Assembly: GCF_000143685.1 (NCBI RefSeq) | Contig: NC_014328.1 | Span: 2,356,001 to 2,420,000, forward strand | Source: Clostridium ljungdahlii DSM 13528 | GTDB lineage: Bacteria > Bacillota > Clostridia > Clostridiales > Clostridiaceae | Direction: 5' to 3' | Length of the DNA stretch: 64,000 nucleotides | Part shown: positions 17,754-26,111 of the stretch, one piece after another | How the letters are laid out: each line of letters begins with the position of its first letter | Numbering within the stretch: position 1 is the first letter of the stretch | Notes under the pieces: model-generated | What the model was told of the DNA's origin: nothing | Databases searched by the model: none | The model's input: the letters and a program-made list of their open reading frames with translations, nothing else | Made by a program: the position numbers and the translations under genes

Positions 17754-18830
17754 CTATTGTTGTTTGAATTCGGACCATATTAAATCATAGGTCTTTGCAG
17801 CATTGCCTACATCTCTAAATCTTTCAGCCCTATTTAATTCTGAATCTGGAATAAATACTGCCTTGTCGTTTAAATAACTACTCGACATAAATTTCTTGGC
17901 AGCTTTATTTGTATTTACATATTGATTAATTGTCGTAGCTTCATTGCTTATTTTACCATCCAGCATAAAGTTTATGAACTTTTCAGCATTTTCTTTGTGA
18001 GGTGCTTTTACTGGTATAATAAAATTATCTTCTTCTGCATTCATGCCCTCTTCTGGATATACTATTTTAAACTTAGAATTTGTTTTAACTGCAGTAGATG
18101 CTTGAGAACCATACATAAATCCTACTGTTGCATCTCCATTAATAAGACTATTATGAGGTGTATCTGCATTAAGTACTTTTACATTTGGCTTTAATTTTTT
18201 AAGTTCTTCCTTAGCCTGAGCTAATTTCTTAGAATCCGTCTCATTCATGGAATATCCTAATTTTTTAAGAGTCATGCCTATTACTATTCTAGGATCATCT
18301 ACAAGTACAAGAGAATTCTTAAGTGTAGAATTCCATAAATCTTTATATCCCTTTATCGGAATTTTAACTTTTTCTGAATTATATACTATTATCTGACTTC
18401 CTAATGTATAAGGAATAGAATATTTGTTGCCTTTATCATAAAGTTGATTTAAAAATCGAGGATCTACATTTTTATAATTTGGTATCTTTGACTTGTCTAT
18501 GGGCTGCATTAAAATATTTTTTTGTTTTCCCATAACTTCAATAATATAATCACTGCATATTACTACATCATATTCAGCTCCCTTTGCTGCCTGAAGTTTT
18601 GTAAGCATTTCCTCGTTAGTTGAAAAGTTACTGTAATTTACCTTTATACCTGTTTTATTCTGAAATTCCTTTATTACAGAATCGGGTACATAATTAGCCC
18701 AGGTAAACACATTTACTACTTTTTCATCATTTCCAGAAGCCTGTTTTTGACTTCCGCAACCAGACAAAGTAGCAATCGTACATGCAACTATTACTGATAA
18801 GCTCAATAGTTTTAGTAATTTCTTTTTCAT
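17754..18830 (-). CDS. potD: Spermidine/putrescine-type ABC transporter substrate-binding lipoprotein
   Basis: A 358-aa protein with a lipoprotein signal (MKKKLLKLL..., lipobox LSGC near residues 22-25). The mature part is PotD-like: VNVFTWANYVPDSVIKEFQNKTGIKVNYSNF, YDVVICSDYIIEVM, and a C-terminal WSEFKQQ. It sits outside the membrane and passes a polyamine-like ligand to PotBC. The start follows GGGGGG. It is the fourth gene of potA-potB-potC-potD. The adjoining deacylase makes an N-acylated or amide ligand possible, so polyamine specificity is a family default. Confidence 0.88.
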   Translation of the reverse strand: MKKKLLKLLSLSVIVACTIATLSGCGSQKQASGNDEKVVNVFTWANYVPDSVIKEFQNKTGIKVNYSNFSTNEEMLTKLQAAKGAEYDVVICSDYIIEVMGKQKNILMQPIDKSKIPNYKNVDPRFLNQLYDKGNKYSIPYTLGSQIIVYNSEKVKIPIKGYKDLWNSTLKNSLVLVDDPRIVIGMTLKKLGYSMNETDSKKLAQAKEELKKLKPNVKVLNADTPHNSLINGDATVGFMYGSQASTAVKTNSKFKIVYPEEGMNAEEDNFIIPVKAPHKENAEKFINFMLDGKISNEATTINQYVNTNKAAKKFMSSSYLNDKAVFIPDSELNRAERFRDVGNAAKTYDLIWSEFKQQ

Positions 18831-18881
18831 TCAATATTCCCCCCTCATTATATTAAAATTAATATTCATACAAATTTAAAC

Positions 18882-19670
18882 CTATACTTTTTTTATTCCT
18901 ATTAGTTTAATAATTTGTACAGAAGCTAAAATTACAAATGTGACTAAAAGCATAAGGGTACAAAGGGCATTTATCTCTGGAGATAACCCAAATTTAAGCA
19001 TAGAAAATATCTTTATTGGAAGAGTTGTGCTTTCCGCTCCCGATACAAAAAAATTTATAATTACATCATCAAAAGAAAGAACAAATGCAATCATTGCCCC
19101 TGAAAATATGCCCGGTAATATGAGTGGAAGTGTAATACTGGTAAAAACCTTAAGCCTATTTGCTCCAAGGTCCATAGCTGCATCCTCCATTGACAAATCG
19201 AATCCTGCAAGTCTTGATCTAACTACTATAAACACAAAAGGAATACTAAAGGTTGCATGTGCTAGAACTAAGGTACCTATACCAAGGGTTAGCCCAATTT
19301 GTGAAAAATACACAAGCAATGCAATTCCCATAATAATTTCAGGTATAACAATAGTTATATTTAATAATCCTTCCACTACACTTTTTCCCTTAAATTTATA
19401 CTTATACAATCCTACAGCCCCTATTGTACCTATTATTGAAGAAACTATCGTACTTATAACTGCTATGGTCAAACTATTTTTAAATGCAACTATAACATTT
19501 GAATCATCAAACAACTGCTTATACCAGTTAATAGTAGTTCCATTCCATGCTGCCCCTGTTTTTGCACTGTTAAAAGAATAAACTACAACCACAGCTATAG
19601 GTAAGTATAAAAAAATGAATACAAGCACTATATACAGGACAGAAGTTCTCTTAAGAATTTTATTTATCAT
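18882..19670 (-). CDS. potC: Spermidine/putrescine-type ABC transporter permease
   Basis: This 262-aa permease has six predicted membrane spans and the EAA loop MEDAAMDLGANRLKVFTSITLPLILPGI near residues 176-203. That loop contacts the ATPase. The start ATG follows GGAGGTTTTTTAGC, one base after the potB stop. It pairs with PotB as the membrane channel. Confidence 0.92.
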   Translation of the reverse strand: MINKILKRTSVLYIVLVFIFLYLPIAVVVVYSFNSAKTGAAWNGTTINWYKQLFDDSNVIVAFKNSLTIAVISTIVSSIIGTIGAVGLYKYKFKGKSVVEGLLNITIVIPEIIMGIALLVYFSQIGLTLGIGTLVLAHATFSIPFVFIVVRSRLAGFDLSMEDAAMDLGANRLKVFTSITLPLILPGIFSGAMIAFVLSFDDVIINFFVSGAESTTLPIKIFSMLKFGLSPEINALCTLMLLVTFVILASVQIIKLIGIKKV

Positions 19671-19671
19671 G

Positions 19672-20541
19672 CTAAAAAACCTCCAAATCCACTTTTTTAC
19701 CTACTAGCTTAGTACTTACATGCAAAAGTATCAGTGTAATAATTATCATAAATACAGATAATGCTGCACCGAAAGGCCAATCACGAGATATTAAAAATTG
19801 ATTTCTAATTAAATTGCCTATGAGCATTACCTTGCTTCCTCCCATAAGATCACATATATAAAATAATCCAAGGGAAGGTATAAAGACTAAAATACTTCCA
19901 GCTACAATTCCAGGCTTGGTAAGCGGTAAAGTTACTGTTAGAAATGCTCTAAGAGAAGTTGCACCTAAATCTTTAGCTGCTTCAATGTAATTTTTATTAA
20001 CTTTTTCTATAGATGTATAAAGTGGTAGTACCATAAATGGAAAAAGAGTATATATCATTCCTATAAGTACAGCTCCATAAGTATACAACATTTCAATAGG
20101 TTCTTTTATAAATCCCACTTTAATAAGTAAATTATTCACAAGTCCCTCTGTACTTAAAAGTGTCATCCAAGCATAGGATCTTATAAGAGAGTTAGTCCAA
20201 AAAGGGACAATTATAAGCATTACAACAAATATACGAAACTTTTTTGGTATTTTTACTACAAGATATGCAAATGGATATCCTACAACTAAAGTAAATAAAG
20301 TAGTTATAAGTGCAATTAATAAAGAATCCATAAATACCTTAAGATACAGTGGTGATATAATTCTTTTATAGTTATCCAGAGAAAATACGAAATCAATTCC
20401 ACCATTTGTCCCCCTTTGTAGAAAGCTTATAAATATAACATAGCAAATTGGCGCCCCCATTAAAACTATCATCCAAAGAGATACAGGCCCTATAAAAAAA
20501 CTTTTTTCAAAATTTAATAGTCTCTTTTTTTCAATCTTCAA
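19672..20541 (-). CDS. potB: Spermidine/putrescine-type ABC transporter permease
   Basis: A 289-aa permease with six spans and the EAA loop NYIEAAKDLGATSLRAFLTVTLPLTKPGI near residues 185-213. Translation starts at a TTG that overlaps the potA stop in the four bases TTGA, a sign of translational coupling. The GGTGATGG just upstream serves as its ribosome site. Confidence 0.92.
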   Translation of the reverse strand: MKIEKKRLLNFEKSFFIGPVSLWMIVLMGAPICYVIFISFLQRGTNGGIDFVFSLDNYKRIISPLYLKVFMDSLLIALITTLFTLVVGYPFAYLVVKIPKKFRIFVVMLIIVPFWTNSLIRSYAWMTLLSTEGLVNNLLIKVGFIKEPIEMLYTYGAVLIGMIYTLFPFMVLPLYTSIEKVNKNYIEAAKDLGATSLRAFLTVTLPLTKPGIVAGSILVFIPSLGLFYICDLMGGSKVMLIGNLIRNQFLISRDWPFGAALSVFMIIITLILLHVSTKLVGKKVDLEVF

Positions 20542-21650
20542 CTTACCATCACCTTGCTTGTTTGATTAATCTCATCAGTATTCTCCTTATTATCTATTAT
20601 AATAGCGTCCTTTACATTCCAATATATCCATAAAGTTTCATTAATTTCTGGTATTCTTGAATTTCTATCATAATTATTGGATACAATTTTTCTTCCATCT
20701 TCTAAAATAAAAGTGGTTCTTATATTAGAACCTAAATATACATTTTCTTGGGCTATTGCCTTAATACTAAAATTTTCAACTTGACTTAAAGAATATTTAA
20801 TATTTTCAGGTCTAACTAAAACAGACACCCTCTCTCCTAAATTGAATGCTTTATTTAAAGCAGCAAGTTTAAACTCTCCAGTTTTCAATATAACCCTATC
20901 TTCAAAAATATCTTCCACAGTTGACTCAAACAAGTTGGATTCACCTATAAAACTTGCTACGAACCTGGTTTTAGGATTTTCATATATATCTCTAGCGTCA
21001 CCTACCTGTTCTATAGATCCTCCATTCATTATAACTATACGGTCAGACATATTTAATGCCTCTTCCTGATCATGAGTTACATATACAAATGTTATCCCCA
21101 GTTTTTTTTGAAGCATCTTTAATTCTATCTGCATTTGTTTTCTTAATTTAAAATCTAGAGCACCTAAAGGTTCATCTAAAAGCAATATTTTAGGTTTATT
21201 AATAAGTGCCCTTGCAATTGCTACCCTTTGTTTTTGGCCCCCGCTTAACTGAAATGGCATTCTTTTTTCGTAATTACCTAACTGTACAAGCTCTAGCATA
21301 TCATTAACACGTTTTTTTATTTCTAACTTTTTAACTTTTTTAATTTTTAAACCATAGGCTACATTATCAAATACATTCATATGGGGAAAAAGAGCATAAT
21401 TTTGAAATACCGTATTAATATCCAACTCATAAGGTTCCCTATTTTCTATAGGCTCTCCATCTAAGAGAATACTTCCAGCAGTGAGTTTTTCAAAACCTGC
21501 AATCATTCTAAGTGTAGTTGTCTTTCCACAGCCACTTGGTCCAAGGATAGTTAAGAATTCACCTCTTCTAATATCAAGTGAAATATTTTTTACTATTCTT
21601 TGTTCATCAAAAACTTTTGCTAAATTAATAAGTCTCAGAATACTTTTCAA
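20538..21650 (-). CDS. potA: Spermidine/putrescine-type ABC transporter ATPase
   Basis: This 370-aa ATPase has Walker A GPSGCGKTTTLRM near residue 38, the signature LSGGQKQRVAIARAL, Walker B ILLLDEPLGALD and a C-terminal TOBE-like regulatory domain. I place the start at the TTG at 21650: the ATG at 21665 lies inside the GGAGGTGG ribosome site that precedes this TTG by seven bases. It heads the operon and follows a structured leader with a terminator (21651-21866), so expression probably depends on readthrough. Confidence 0.92.
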   Translation of the reverse strand: MKSILRLINLAKVFDEQRIVKNISLDIRRGEFLTILGPSGCGKTTTLRMIAGFEKLTAGSILLDGEPIENREPYELDINTVFQNYALFPHMNVFDNVAYGLKIKKVKKLEIKKRVNDMLELVQLGNYEKRMPFQLSGGQKQRVAIARALINKPKILLLDEPLGALDFKLRKQMQIELKMLQKKLGITFVYVTHDQEEALNMSDRIVIMNGGSIEQVGDARDIYENPKTRFVASFIGESNLFESTVEDIFEDRVILKTGEFKLAALNKAFNLGERVSVLVRPENIKYSLSQVENFSIKAIAQENVYLGSNIRTTFILEDGRKIVSNNYDRNSRIPEINETLWIYWNVKDAIIIDNKENTDEINQTSKVMVS

Positions 21651-21866
21651 TGTTTCCACCTCCATATTATGGTATTAAAAAGCTTCTGACTCTTTACAGA
21701 GACAGAAGCCCACTTCTGCGATCTTTATTCACTCTGCTATACTGTTTTGCCATACTGTATTGTAGAGAATAAAAAATTTGTAAATACAGGTTTTAATATC
21801 AATTCCTACTGTTTTACTCACATTTAATTATATGGTTATAATAACATATTCAAACATTTTAGTCAA
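21651..21866 (-). promoter_or_regulatory. Promoter and structured leader of the pot-type operon
   Basis: On the minus strand TTGACT (21861-21866) and TATTAT (21838-21843) are 17 bp apart. About 180 nt of leader follow. They contain GTAAA...CAGTAGG/CCTGTATTTAC pairing, a CTCT...AGAG hairpin with ATAC/GTAT inside, then CAGAAG-TGGG-CTTCTG, which competes with the terminator at 21676-21708. This arrangement is typical of a riboswitch or attenuator. I do not recognise a known class. Confidence 0.5.
21676..21708 (-). terminator. Intrinsic terminator within the potA leader
   Basis: GCTTCTGTCTC and GAGTCAGAAGC form a stem with one mismatch and a 6-base loop, followed by TTTTT on the minus strand. 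It lies 26 bp before the potA start. Confidence 0.72.
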
Positions 21867-21897
21867 TTATTTTATACTATTGTATTACCAACTATTG

Positions 21898-23313
21898 TTA
21901 TTTTAAAAAAGTCTCAATAATATTATCTTTTAAATTTTTAACCTTTAATTCTTTACCATAATTAGAACTATATAAAATAAATTTGTAATTGCAAACTCCC
22001 TTATTGTGTTGGAAATAATTATATGATAAAGTCACAGATTGTATAGTCGACATCTTTAAAAGAGATTGAGTCTTATTAAAACTATTATGGCATATACAAA
22101 CCAAATTTCTATTTATCCCCAGTGCGGTATTTTTAAATTCCATATGTCCTATAATAAATAATATTATAAACATGACTATACTAAATAAAATAAAGCTTGG
22201 TTTGGTAAACGCAATTATCCAAGTGACAATTATCCAAAATATAATTTTCTTATAAAAAAATCCAAAATATACATTACTAAGAGGTTTATTAAAATTATCT
22301 TCATATAAAAATTCATTAAGTAAATCTTTTAATATTCTATCTTTCAATTGGCTATTACATATGGGATATAATATAGCTTTTTCTCCTTTTTCATCTCCGT
22401 ATCCAATACTTTCTATTTCTATAGTAAAATAGCCAAAAACCTGCATTAAAACGCTCTGTTTAAGATGTATTCCTTTAATCTTTTCTCTATCGAAACTATA
22501 ATTTTTCTTATTTAAGGCTCCATAATTTATGGAAATTTTATTATTATCAGCCCACATCCTAAAATTATAATATTTTATAAAATTATATATAATAGACAAA
22601 CATAAACTTACAAATAATATAATACAAACTATAATTACTATTATATAAATTTTTTCATAAAAAGTTACATAATGAAACCCTCTAAAATATCTAGATGTAT
22701 CAATATTAAGTTTAAGTAATTTTTTAACACGTTCCTCAAAAAATTGCTGTATAGCAAGCAATATAGCTAGTCCCTTAAACAGCGAATTAGATATAATAGA
22801 ATATATAAATAATTCTTTTGAACCTAAACTATAAGATTCCTGTTCATATTTATTTTTAAGTGTATCCGTATTTTCCTTAAGCAGTATATTTCTAATCGCC
22901 TCAGCCCTACCTCTATTTAAAGTGAACTTCAATTCATTTCCATGATCCTTTGCATCTCCTGTATCAATTTTTATAGTTGCTACATTAAAAATTTGTTCAA
23001 AAAAATTTGTTGAAATGTCCACTGTATTGATTTTTTCTAAAGGAACTTCTATTTTTTTTACGCTAAAAACCCCTTCTTTGTGATAAATATACTTTTCTCT
23101 TATTATAAAAATGTTTTTTCTCCATTCTATAATCTCATATGCTAGAAGTAGTATTAATAAAATTACTGCAGTTAAAATTCCTAATCTAAATCCAATCCAC
23201 TTAATTAAGAATCCTGATGCAAAAATAATTCCTATCATTTCTTTTAATATTGTGCCTAAACTATAAAATAATTTAAAGAAATGATTTCTCTCTATCCTAT
23301 CCAATTTTATCAC
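21898..23313 (-). CDS. Bacterial PH domain membrane protein, YdbT-like
   Basis: A 471-aa membrane protein with three bPH2 domains separated by hydrophobic pairs. The repeats start near residues 75 (KYIYHKEGVFSVKKIEVPLEKINTVDI), 255 (NNKISINYGALNKKNYSFDREKIKGI) and 405 (NLVCICHNSFNKTQSLLKMSTIQSVTL). Membrane helices lie at about 20-60, 165-185, 215-250 and 350-390. The GTG start lies within the last codons of the upstream YdbS-like gene, a 17-bp overlap. In Bacillus YdbS/YdbT have been linked to resistance to a foreign bacteriocin; the role here is unknown. Confidence 0.78.
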   Translation of the reverse strand: MIKLDRIERNHFFKLFYSLGTILKEMIGIIFASGFLIKWIGFRLGILTAVILLILLLAYEIIEWRKNIFIIREKYIYHKEGVFSVKKIEVPLEKINTVDISTNFFEQIFNVATIKIDTGDAKDHGNELKFTLNRGRAEAIRNILLKENTDTLKNKYEQESYSLGSKELFIYSIISNSLFKGLAILLAIQQFFEERVKKLLKLNIDTSRYFRGFHYVTFYEKIYIIVIIVCIILFVSLCLSIIYNFIKYYNFRMWADNNKISINYGALNKKNYSFDREKIKGIHLKQSVLMQVFGYFTIEIESIGYGDEKGEKAILYPICNSQLKDRILKDLLNEFLYEDNFNKPLSNVYFGFFYKKIIFWIIVTWIIAFTKPSFILFSIVMFIILFIIGHMEFKNTALGINRNLVCICHNSFNKTQSLLKMSTIQSVTLSYNYFQHNKGVCNYKFILYSSNYGKELKVKNLKDNIIETFLK

Positions 23314-23782
23314 CCAATTCTATAACATTTTTAAGGTTATTTGCGACTTTTTCAGCATCTTTCACAGCTATAGCAGGGATTTTATGTGTACCCCCTGCCG
23401 TTATAATATTTACAGAAGCTATTTTACACATTCTTTCAATTGGTCCCTGTTCTATTTTTAAATTCTGAATTCTAGAAATTGGAATTATTGTTCTTTTTCT
23501 TATGATTATGCCTTCTATAAGTTCAATTTTATCTTCAAATATGCCATATTTCCACTGCTTATACTCTAAAAAAGGCCATATAAAACTATCCAAAATTGAA
23601 ACAAATATTATTATTGCAGTTAAAAAATTTAAAATACATTTTAGTACTTTCATATCTTCAATTCTTGGCATTAAAAACAAATTCATACATAGCACATATA
23701 AAGCTATAAATATAACACTAATTACTGTTCTTCCAATAATCCATGATTTTATAGCACTTTTATCAATCTTATCATAATTCAT
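23297..23782 (-). CDS. Bacterial PH domain membrane protein, YdbS-like
   Basis: A 161-aa protein with two membrane helices (about 15-35 and 45-65) followed by one bPH2 domain (WKYGIFEDKIELIEGIIIRKRTIIPISRIQNLKIEQGPIER). It is the small partner of the downstream YdbT-like protein, with overlapping reading frames. The ATG at 23782 follows AAAGGAG. Such pairs sit in the cytoplasmic membrane; their biochemical activity is not established. Confidence 0.8.
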   Translation of the reverse strand: MNYDKIDKSAIKSWIIGRTVISVIFIALYVLCMNLFLMPRIEDMKVLKCILNFLTAIIIFVSILDSFIWPFLEYKQWKYGIFEDKIELIEGIIIRKRTIIPISRIQNLKIEQGPIERMCKIASVNIITAGGTHKIPAIAVKDAEKVANNLKNVIELGDKIG

Positions 23783-23906
23783 AGTTAATCTCCTTTACAT
23801 ATCTAATGTACTTGCTTGTACACTAATTAGTTTTGCCTATATTATATATTACATAATTAAATTTTACTATTTTAAAATTTAATAAATCCTTTATAATTAT
23901 TATATA

Positions 23907-23935
23907 TTGACGTTTATATTTGTATATCATAATAT
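23907..23935 (+). promoter_or_regulatory. Sigma-A promoter of the arsR-family gene
   Basis: TTGACG at 23907-23912 and TAATAT at 23930-23935 are 17 bp apart, 45 bp before the gene. Confidence 0.6.
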
Positions 23936-23979
23936 GTAAATGTAAAGATTGAAATATAGAAATATAGTGAGGTAGAACT

Positions 23980-24258
23980 ATGGACAATAATTATAAAGAG
24001 TATGCCGATACTGCTGAGCTTCTTAAGGTACTGGCACATCCTATTAGACTATGTATAGTCAGAGGGCTATTAAATAAAGGCTGCTGTAATGTTACACACA
24101 TGCAAAATTGCCTTAAAATTCCTCAGTCAACTTTATCACAACACCTACAAAAATTAAGGACAGCAAAAATTATAGAAGGAACTAGAAATGGACTTGAAGT
24201 TAATTACAATGTTTGTAATAAAACAGCTATTGATTTAATTCATGTTTTATTTAAGTAA
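23980..24258 (+). CDS. ArsR-family transcriptional regulator
   Basis: The 92-aa protein is one winged helix: LLKVLAHPIRLCIVRGLL, then the recognition helix IPQSTLSQHLQKLRTAKII at about 52-70, and a GLEVNYNV wing. Cysteines occur at CIV, CCNVTHMQNC and VCN, which could sense metal or redox, but no classic ELCVCDL site is present. The start follows GAGGTAGAACT. No partner gene is adjacent, so the target is unknown. The two giant palindromes begin 13 bp after its stop. Confidence 0.85.
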   Translation: MDNNYKEYADTAELLKVLAHPIRLCIVRGLLNKGCCNVTHMQNCLKIPQSTLSQHLQKLRTAKIIEGTRNGLEVNYNVCNKTAIDLIHVLFK

Positions 24259-24270
24259 TTTCAATGATCT

Positions 24271-24528
24271 ATAGGGTTTCAAAGTAGAAAGTTAACTTAT
24301 ACCAGCCATATACTAACAAATTTCATCACACCAAAAACTTTTTATAAGTCTAAAGCTCGGTATTTTGAAAATCTAAAGAAGCCTATATAAACTCGTACCT
24401 CAGACATATATAAGCTTCTAAGATTTTCTAAAATACCTCACTAAAATTTATAAAAAAAGTTTTTAAGTGTGATTTCCATTTTGTTAGTATATTTTATGTA
24501 TAAGTAACTTTTAAATTGAAAACCCTAT
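24271..24528. repeat. Giant imperfect palindrome A (258 bp)
   Basis: The arms match nearly end to end. ATAGGGTTT (24271) pairs with AAACCCTAT (24520-24528), then AACTTATAC with GTATAAGTAA, ATACTAACAAA with the TTTGTTAGTAT arm, AAAAACTTTTTATAA with its partner, and GTATTTTGAAAATCT with AGATTTTCTAAAATAC. The centre is near 24398. No ORF is present. Confidence 0.85.
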
Positions 24529-24534
24529 ATATAT

Positions 24535-24653
24535 GTTTTCTAACTAAAAAATAACTTATGCGCAGAGATATTTTTACAATAAATAAACATATTTAACGGT
24601 GCTTGTTTTTGTAAAAATATTTGGAGCATAAGTTTATTTTTCGTTTAGAAAAC
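24535..24653. repeat. Large imperfect palindrome B (119 bp)
   Basis: GTTTTCTAACTAAAAAATAA and CTTATGC at the left match the reverse complement of GCATAAGTTTATTTTT and GTTTAGAAAAC at the right, followed by ATATTTTTACA/TGTAAAAATAT inner arms. It begins six bases after palindrome A. No ORF is present. Confidence 0.82.
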
Positions 24654-24734
24654 TATAATAGATTATTGTAATTTCAAAAATATTAAATTTAAAACTTATT
24701 GAAGTAAAGCTGCAATAACGCTGCATTTTAGATC

Positions 24735-24795
24735 TTCTGTAGTGTTAACGAAAGAAAATCATCCATAACTATTAATTCTTAATTTTTAATTGTAC
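24735..24795 (+). repeat. Short sequence resembling the hairpin at 51731-51793
   Basis: It shares TTCTGT, then AGAAAATCATCC, and ends in AATTGTAC, in the same order as the sequence after the spoVB-like gene. It may be a degenerate small repeat. The rest of the gap up to 24803 shows nothing else. Confidence 0.35.
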
Positions 24796-24803
24796 TTTAA
24801 TAG

Positions 24804-25748
24804 CTATACAGGATTTTTTCTTAATTTTACTTCTTGTTTACTTGGATAAATGGTATCAGAATATATATAATCTACCCCCATTTTAGCAGCTCTTTTAAAA
24901 TCTTGTCTTCTGTCAATTGTCCAACAAAATACCTTTAATCCATCTTTATGAGCCAATTGTACAATTTTCTTATTAAGAAAATCATATCTGGAGTCTAAAG
25001 CCACAGCCCCTATAGATTTTGCATACATATAACCATGGAGTCTGCTATTTGGATTTATAATTGGCATTATACGAATCTCATTATCCTTACTTTTTAAATA
25101 TTCTAAAGCTTGATAATTAAATGAATGAACAATAACTTTTTTTTCGTAACCATATTCATGGATAATATCTAAAAATGTATTAATATCTCTATTTCTTCTA
25201 CTTAAAAATTTAATTTCAAATATTGGCACAAGATTGTATTTAGAGCATTCCGTCAATGCTTCCTCAAATCGAGGTACTTTTAAATTAGGATATTGAGCTA
25301 TATTTGCTCCCTTATCAATCTTAAGCTCATCTATTTCGTCTGACGACTTTTTTGTTATTGGTCCCCTTCCATTAGTTGTTCTATTAAGTGTAGGATCATG
25401 GAGTAAATATAAAACACCATCGGAGGAAGAGCATACATCTAATTCTACTCCCCAATATCCCATTTTACCTGCAATATCAATAGCAGGAATGGAATTTTCA
25501 GGAGCAAATTTATTTGCTCCACGATGGGCTATTACTATAGGTTCATTTTGCATTACAGCATTATTGACTTTTTTTGGTATCTTGTTCTTTCTTTTATAAT
25601 TTATATTATTTAATTTGTTAATTCTTATATTAGACGAATATTTAAGAGAAAGAGAACTGGTATTGTAATAAAAAGTTACAGCCATAACTTTTAAAAGTAA
25701 TACAGTAAACAATATAAGGATAACATTTGTAAATACCTTTTTATAAAT
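24804..25748 (-). CDS. Membrane-anchored glycerophosphodiester phosphodiesterase
   Basis: The catalytic domain starts with IAHRGANKFAPENSIPA (general-acid/base His plus Arg), followed by GVELDVCSSSD and YLLHDPTLNRTT, and near the end FCWTIDRRQDF. GDPD enzymes cleave glycerophosphodiesters to glycerol 3-phosphate and an alcohol. Reading upstream from the first conventional codon (TTG at 25712) the frame stays open. An ATT at 25748 lies seven bases after AAGGGGGG, and starting there gives YKKVFTNVILILFTVLLLKVMAV, a good N-terminal anchor. I therefore propose a rare ATT start, giving 314 aa; TTG 25712 is the alternative. The substrate is unknown, possibly teichoic acid or lipid headgroups. Confidence 0.8.
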   Translation of the reverse strand: MYKKVFTNVILILFTVLLLKVMAVTFYYNTSSLSLKYSSNIRINKLNNINYKRKNKIPKKVNNAVMQNEPIVIAHRGANKFAPENSIPAIDIAGKMGYWGVELDVCSSSDGVLYLLHDPTLNRTTNGRGPITKKSSDEIDELKIDKGANIAQYPNLKVPRFEEALTECSKYNLVPIFEIKFLSRRNRDINTFLDIIHEYGYEKKVIVHSFNYQALEYLKSKDNEIRIMPIINPNSRLHGYMYAKSIGAVALDSRYDFLNKKIVQLAHKDGLKVFCWTIDRRQDFKRAAKMGVDYIYSDTIYPSKQEVKLRKNPV

Positions 25749-26062
25749 ACTATTACCCCCCTTATTGATAGAGCTTTAAGCTTAACTAAATATTTTAGCA
25801 GATTTAACTTTAATTTAAAAATACCATACTAGACAAGAACATGATTTTTTTCATCATTTCTCTTTTAATTCTACCATAAATTATCTATAATAGTCTAATT
25901 TATAAAAAATATATATAATAATTTTACTACATTACCTAAGCTAGTAATAAGAAGTATTTTACTCTTATCAATAACTATTGTTACGCAAATATTATTTTTT
26001 ATATATAATAAGATAAACTCATTAAATTTGTGTATTAAAGATATCATCTTTATTAAAAACAT
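25749..26062. other. AT-rich gap without recognised feature
   Basis: Apart from the GDPD ribosome site at its left edge I see no ORF, promoter pair or strong hairpin here. Confidence 0.5.
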
Positions 26063-26103
26063 AAAAAAGTTTCCAGAAAGGTAAACTTCCTAGAAACTTT
26101 TTT
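26063..26103 (-). terminator. Terminator of the lysine permease gene
   Basis: AAAAAAGTTTC and GAAACTTTTTT form the outer stem with further AG/CT pairs inside. It lies directly after the permease stop and has a T run on the minus strand. Confidence 0.78.
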
Positions 26104-26111
26104 CCAAAACA

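Noticed and set aside
18940..19581. 213-aa rightward ORF opposite potC
   Set aside because: Antisense shadow of a membrane protein gene; no start signals.
21667..21866. Known riboswitch classes (purine, preQ1, SAM, guanidine) before potA
   Set aside because: None of the conserved core strings I know for these classes could be found; kept only as an unassigned leader.
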